This document shows positions 61,996-64,000 of a stretch of 64,000 nt of DNA, in pieces. Each line of letters begins with the position of its first letter. Position 1 is the first letter of the stretch. The position numbers were made by a program, and so were the translations under genes. Under the pieces are notes generated by a model that made no database searches, was not told where the DNA came from, and was given only the letters and a program-made list of their open reading frames with translations. This DNA is from Sphingomonas sp. IBVSS2 (GTDB lineage: Bacteria; Pseudomonadota; Alphaproteobacteria; Sphingomonadales; Sphingomonadaceae): contig NZ_NFUR01000001.1 of the NCBI RefSeq assembly GCF_002127225.1, positions 869,592-933,591 of the forward strand, in the 5' to 3' direction.

Positions 61996-64000
61996 ATGAA
62001 AGCCCCGAATATCCAGCACGTCGCGCTGATCGGTAACTTCCTGCCGCGCAAATGCGGGCTCGCCACCTACACGACCGACACCTATGCCGCGCTCAGGCAG
62101 CGCTTCCCGGATCTGAAGGTCGACGTCTATGCGATGGACGATCATCCGGGGCGGTACGATTATCCCGATGCGGTGACTGCCGCGATCCCCGAGCAGGACC
62201 GTGCCGCCTATCTCGGTGCGGCCCGGATGATCGAGGCTTCGGGCGCGCAGGCGCTGTGGGTCCAGCATGAATATGGCATCTATGGCGGCCCCGCCGGCGA
62301 CTATCTGATCGCGCTGCTCGACCGGCTGTCGATCCCGGTGGTCGCGACGCTGCACACGGTGCTGGAGGATCCCGATCCCGATCAGCGGCGCGTGATGGAA
62401 GCGCTGCTGCGCCGGGCCGCGCGCGTGATCGTGATGGCGGAGAAGGGCCGCGAGATCCTCAAGCGCGTGCACGGCGCCGACGACAGGAAGATCGCAACGA
62501 TTCCGCATGGCGTGCCCGATCGCCCCTTCGCCGATCCGCGGGGGTTCAAGCCGCGCTTCGGCTGGCAGGGGCGCGAAGTGATCCTCACCTTCGGCCTGCT
62601 GGCGCCGAGCAAGGGCATCGAGGCGATGATCGAGGCGATGCCGGCGATCGCCGCGGCACGGCCCGACACGCTCTATGTGATCCTGGGCGCGACGCATCCA
62701 AACCTCGTCGCGCACGAAGGCGAAGCCTATCGCGAGCGGCTGAAGGCGCAGGCCGCCGATCTGGGCGTGGCCGGGCATGTCGCCTTTGTCGACGGGTTCG
62801 TCGAGCAGGGCGCGCTGCTCGACTATCTCCAGGCGGCGGACGTCTATGCGACGCCCTATCCCAATCCTGCGCAGATCACGTCGGGCACGCTTTCCTATGC
62901 AGTGGCGGTGGGCAAGCCGGTGGTCTCGACGCCCTATATCCACGCGACGGAGATACTGGCGGACGATCACGGCGTGCTCGTGCCCTTCCAGGACAGCGCC
63001 GCCCTTGCCCGCGAGATCGCCAGCCTGCTCGCCGACGAACCGGCGCGGATGGCGCTGGCCGCGCGCGCCTATGCCCGGGGCCGCACCATGTTGTGGCCGC
63101 GCCTCGCCGAGGCCGCGATGGATGCCCTGGCCGCCATCGTCGCCGCCAGGCCGCGGCGTTTCGCCCGGCCTGCCAAGATGCTCGTGCCGCTCGAGCCCGA
63201 CCTCGCCGCGGTGGAGCGGATGAGCGATGCGACCGGCATGCTGCAGCACTCCATCTATTCGGTGCCCGATCGCCGCCACGGCTATTGCATCGACGACAAT
63301 GCCCGTGCGCTCATCCTGATGAGCAGGATCGAGGCGATGGACGAAGGCGTGCGCGACAAATGGACCAGCGTCTATGCCGCCTTCGTCCAATATGCCTGGA
63401 ACCCGGACCTGCGCCGCTTCCGCAACTTCATGAATTTCGACCGGACCTGGTGCGAGGATGCCGGCTCGGAGGATTCGAACGGACGCGCGCTCTGGGCGCT
63501 GGGTGTTACGGCGCGCGATGCCCGGGCGCAGAAGCATCGCGACTGGGCCTCGGCCCTGTTCGACGCCACGGCCCCGATCGCGCTCGAGCTGGGCAGCCCG
63601 CGGGCGCGCGCCTTCGCGATGCTGGGCGCGGCGGCGATGCTAGGCGCGCATCCGGGCCATGCGCTTGGCCGCGAGATCCTCGCCCGGTTCGGCGAGGAGC
63701 TGATCGCGCTGCTCGACGGCAATCGCCGCCCCGAATGGCAATGGTTCGAGATCGTGCTCGCCTATGACAATGCCCGCCTGCCCGAAGCGCTGTTGCGCGC
63801 CGGGATGGCGCTCGGCCGCGACGCGTTCGTCAGTGTCGGGCTCGAGACGCTCGAATGGATCGTCGCCCGGCAGACCTCGCCGGAGGGCCGCTTCCGCGCC
63901 GTCGGCACGGAGAGCTTCGGGCGCGCCTATGCCCCCCCGCTCCAGTTCGACCAGCAGCCGCTCGAGGCACAGGCGACGGTGGAGGCCTGTGTCGCCGCCC
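61996..64000 (+). CDS. Group 1 (GT4) glycosyltransferase fused to an alpha/alpha-barrel-like domain (3' truncated by window edge)
   Basis: At least 668 residues; the frame is open to base 64000. Residues about 8-380 form a GT-B GT4 protein: an N-terminal domain (NFLPRKCGLATYTTDTY, VQHEYGIYGG), then the nucleotide-sugar domain FGLLAPSKGIEAMIEAMPAI and the acidic region YPNPAQITSGTLSYAVAVGKPVVSTPYIHATEIL. After a linker, residues about 390 on contain HGYCIDDNARALILMSR and EDSNGRALWALG, typical of alpha/alpha toroid sugar-binding or hydrolase-like domains. It probably builds or senses a polysaccharide. GGGAAAGA precedes the ATG. The end lies outside the window. Confidence 0.85.
   Translation, partial: MKAPNIQHVALIGNFLPRKCGLATYTTDTYAALRQRFPDLKVDVYAMDDHPGRYDYPDAVTAAIPEQDRAAYLGAARMIEASGAQALWVQHEYGIYGGPAGDYLIALLDRLSIPVVATLHTVLEDPDPDQRRVMEALLRRAARVIVMAEKGREILKRVHGADDRKIATIPHGVPDRPFADPRGFKPRFGWQGREVILTFGLLAPSKGIEAMIEAMPAIAAARPDTLYVILGATHPNLVAHEGEAYRERLKAQAADLGVAGHVAFVDGFVEQGALLDYLQAADVYATPYPNPAQITSGTLSYAVAVGKPVVSTPYIHATEILADDHGVLVPFQDSAALAREIASLLADEPARMALAARAYARGRTMLWPRLAEAAMDALAAIVAARPRRFARPAKMLVPLEPDLAAVERMSDATGMLQHSIYSVPDRRHGYCIDDNARALILMSRIEAMDEGVRDKWTSVYAAFVQYAWNPDLRRFRNFMNFDRTWCEDAGSEDSNGRALWALGVTARDARAQKHRDWASALFDATAPIALELGSPRARAFAMLGAAAMLGAHPGHALGREILARFGEELIALLDGNRRPEWQWFEIVLAYDNARLPEALLRAGMALGRDAFVSVGLETLEWIVARQTSPEGRFRAVGTESFGRAYAPPLQFDQQPLEAQATVEACVAA

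Overview
The window is a 64 kb, very GC-rich chromosomal segment from an alphaproteobacterium, most likely a sphingomonad (Sphingomonas or a close relative). The basis is family content and style: a class II fructose bisphosphatase (GlpX), an ACT-type homoserine dehydrogenase, a Coq4-type protein, a GyrB with the Gram-negative insert, many short secreted or lipoprotein hypotheticals, and REP-like hairpins of sphingomonad type. Genus is inference; no rRNA or other marker is present. I see no tRNA, rRNA, CRISPR array, transposase or phage gene. Gene density is high and only one stretch above 300 bases lacks a gene (41087-41395, described under its hairpins).

Layout. 1-1420: the end of a TPR-bearing M48 peptidase and a membrane-anchored DsbA-like thioredoxin. 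1542-3915: a coupled ABC exporter (ATPase, permease) and a nitrobindin-like protein. 3912-8183: a MarR regulator divergent from a TetX-like monooxygenase, then a CocE/NonD hydrolase and a CPBP peptidase. 8394-12319: the most unusual locus. A 770-residue protein joins a VioB-type ferritin-like N-terminus to a Cys-rich, Pro/Thr/Ser-repeat C-terminus, and is followed at once by a DUF692 multinuclear iron oxidase (MNIO) and its DUF2063 partner. This looks like a RiPP-type or metal-handling modification system in which the substrate is fused to a ferritin-like enzyme domain.

12354-27294: mostly single housekeeping genes (glpX, hom, ppc), a 2OG-Fe(II) oxygenase, an MFS drug transporter, an orphan ExbD, an MliC-like lipoprotein, an L,D-transpeptidase, DUF2236, RlpA-like and DUF4198 proteins. 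27342-32033: a leftward TolC-HlyD-permease-permease efflux operon with no ATPase gene, under a promoter overlapped by a 14-bp palindrome. 32247-40340: gyrB, a TonB-domain protein, recF and dnaN, all leftward, with a Coq4-type gene, a secreted hypothetical and a small XRE-regulator/membrane-protein unit inserted between recF and dnaN. 40478-45014: an outer-membrane barrel protein with a structured leader, a histidine phosphatase, and a LysR gene divergent from an NAD-epimerase.

45031-51671: rlmN, a TSUP exporter, cytochrome b and Mo-oxidoreductase cassette, cfa and argG. 51756-56806: three large polytopic membrane proteins, two of them tandem paralogues. 56878-61351: a tightly overlapping leftward operon (sseA, metC-like, MscS, FemAB-like acyltransferase). 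61396-64000: queF and a glycosyltransferase fused to a C-terminal alpha/alpha-barrel-like region that runs off the window, preceded by a perfect PhaR-type palindrome.

Starts were chosen from ribosome binding sites, overlap with neighbours and family length. Functions rest on motifs visible in the translations, not on database searches.
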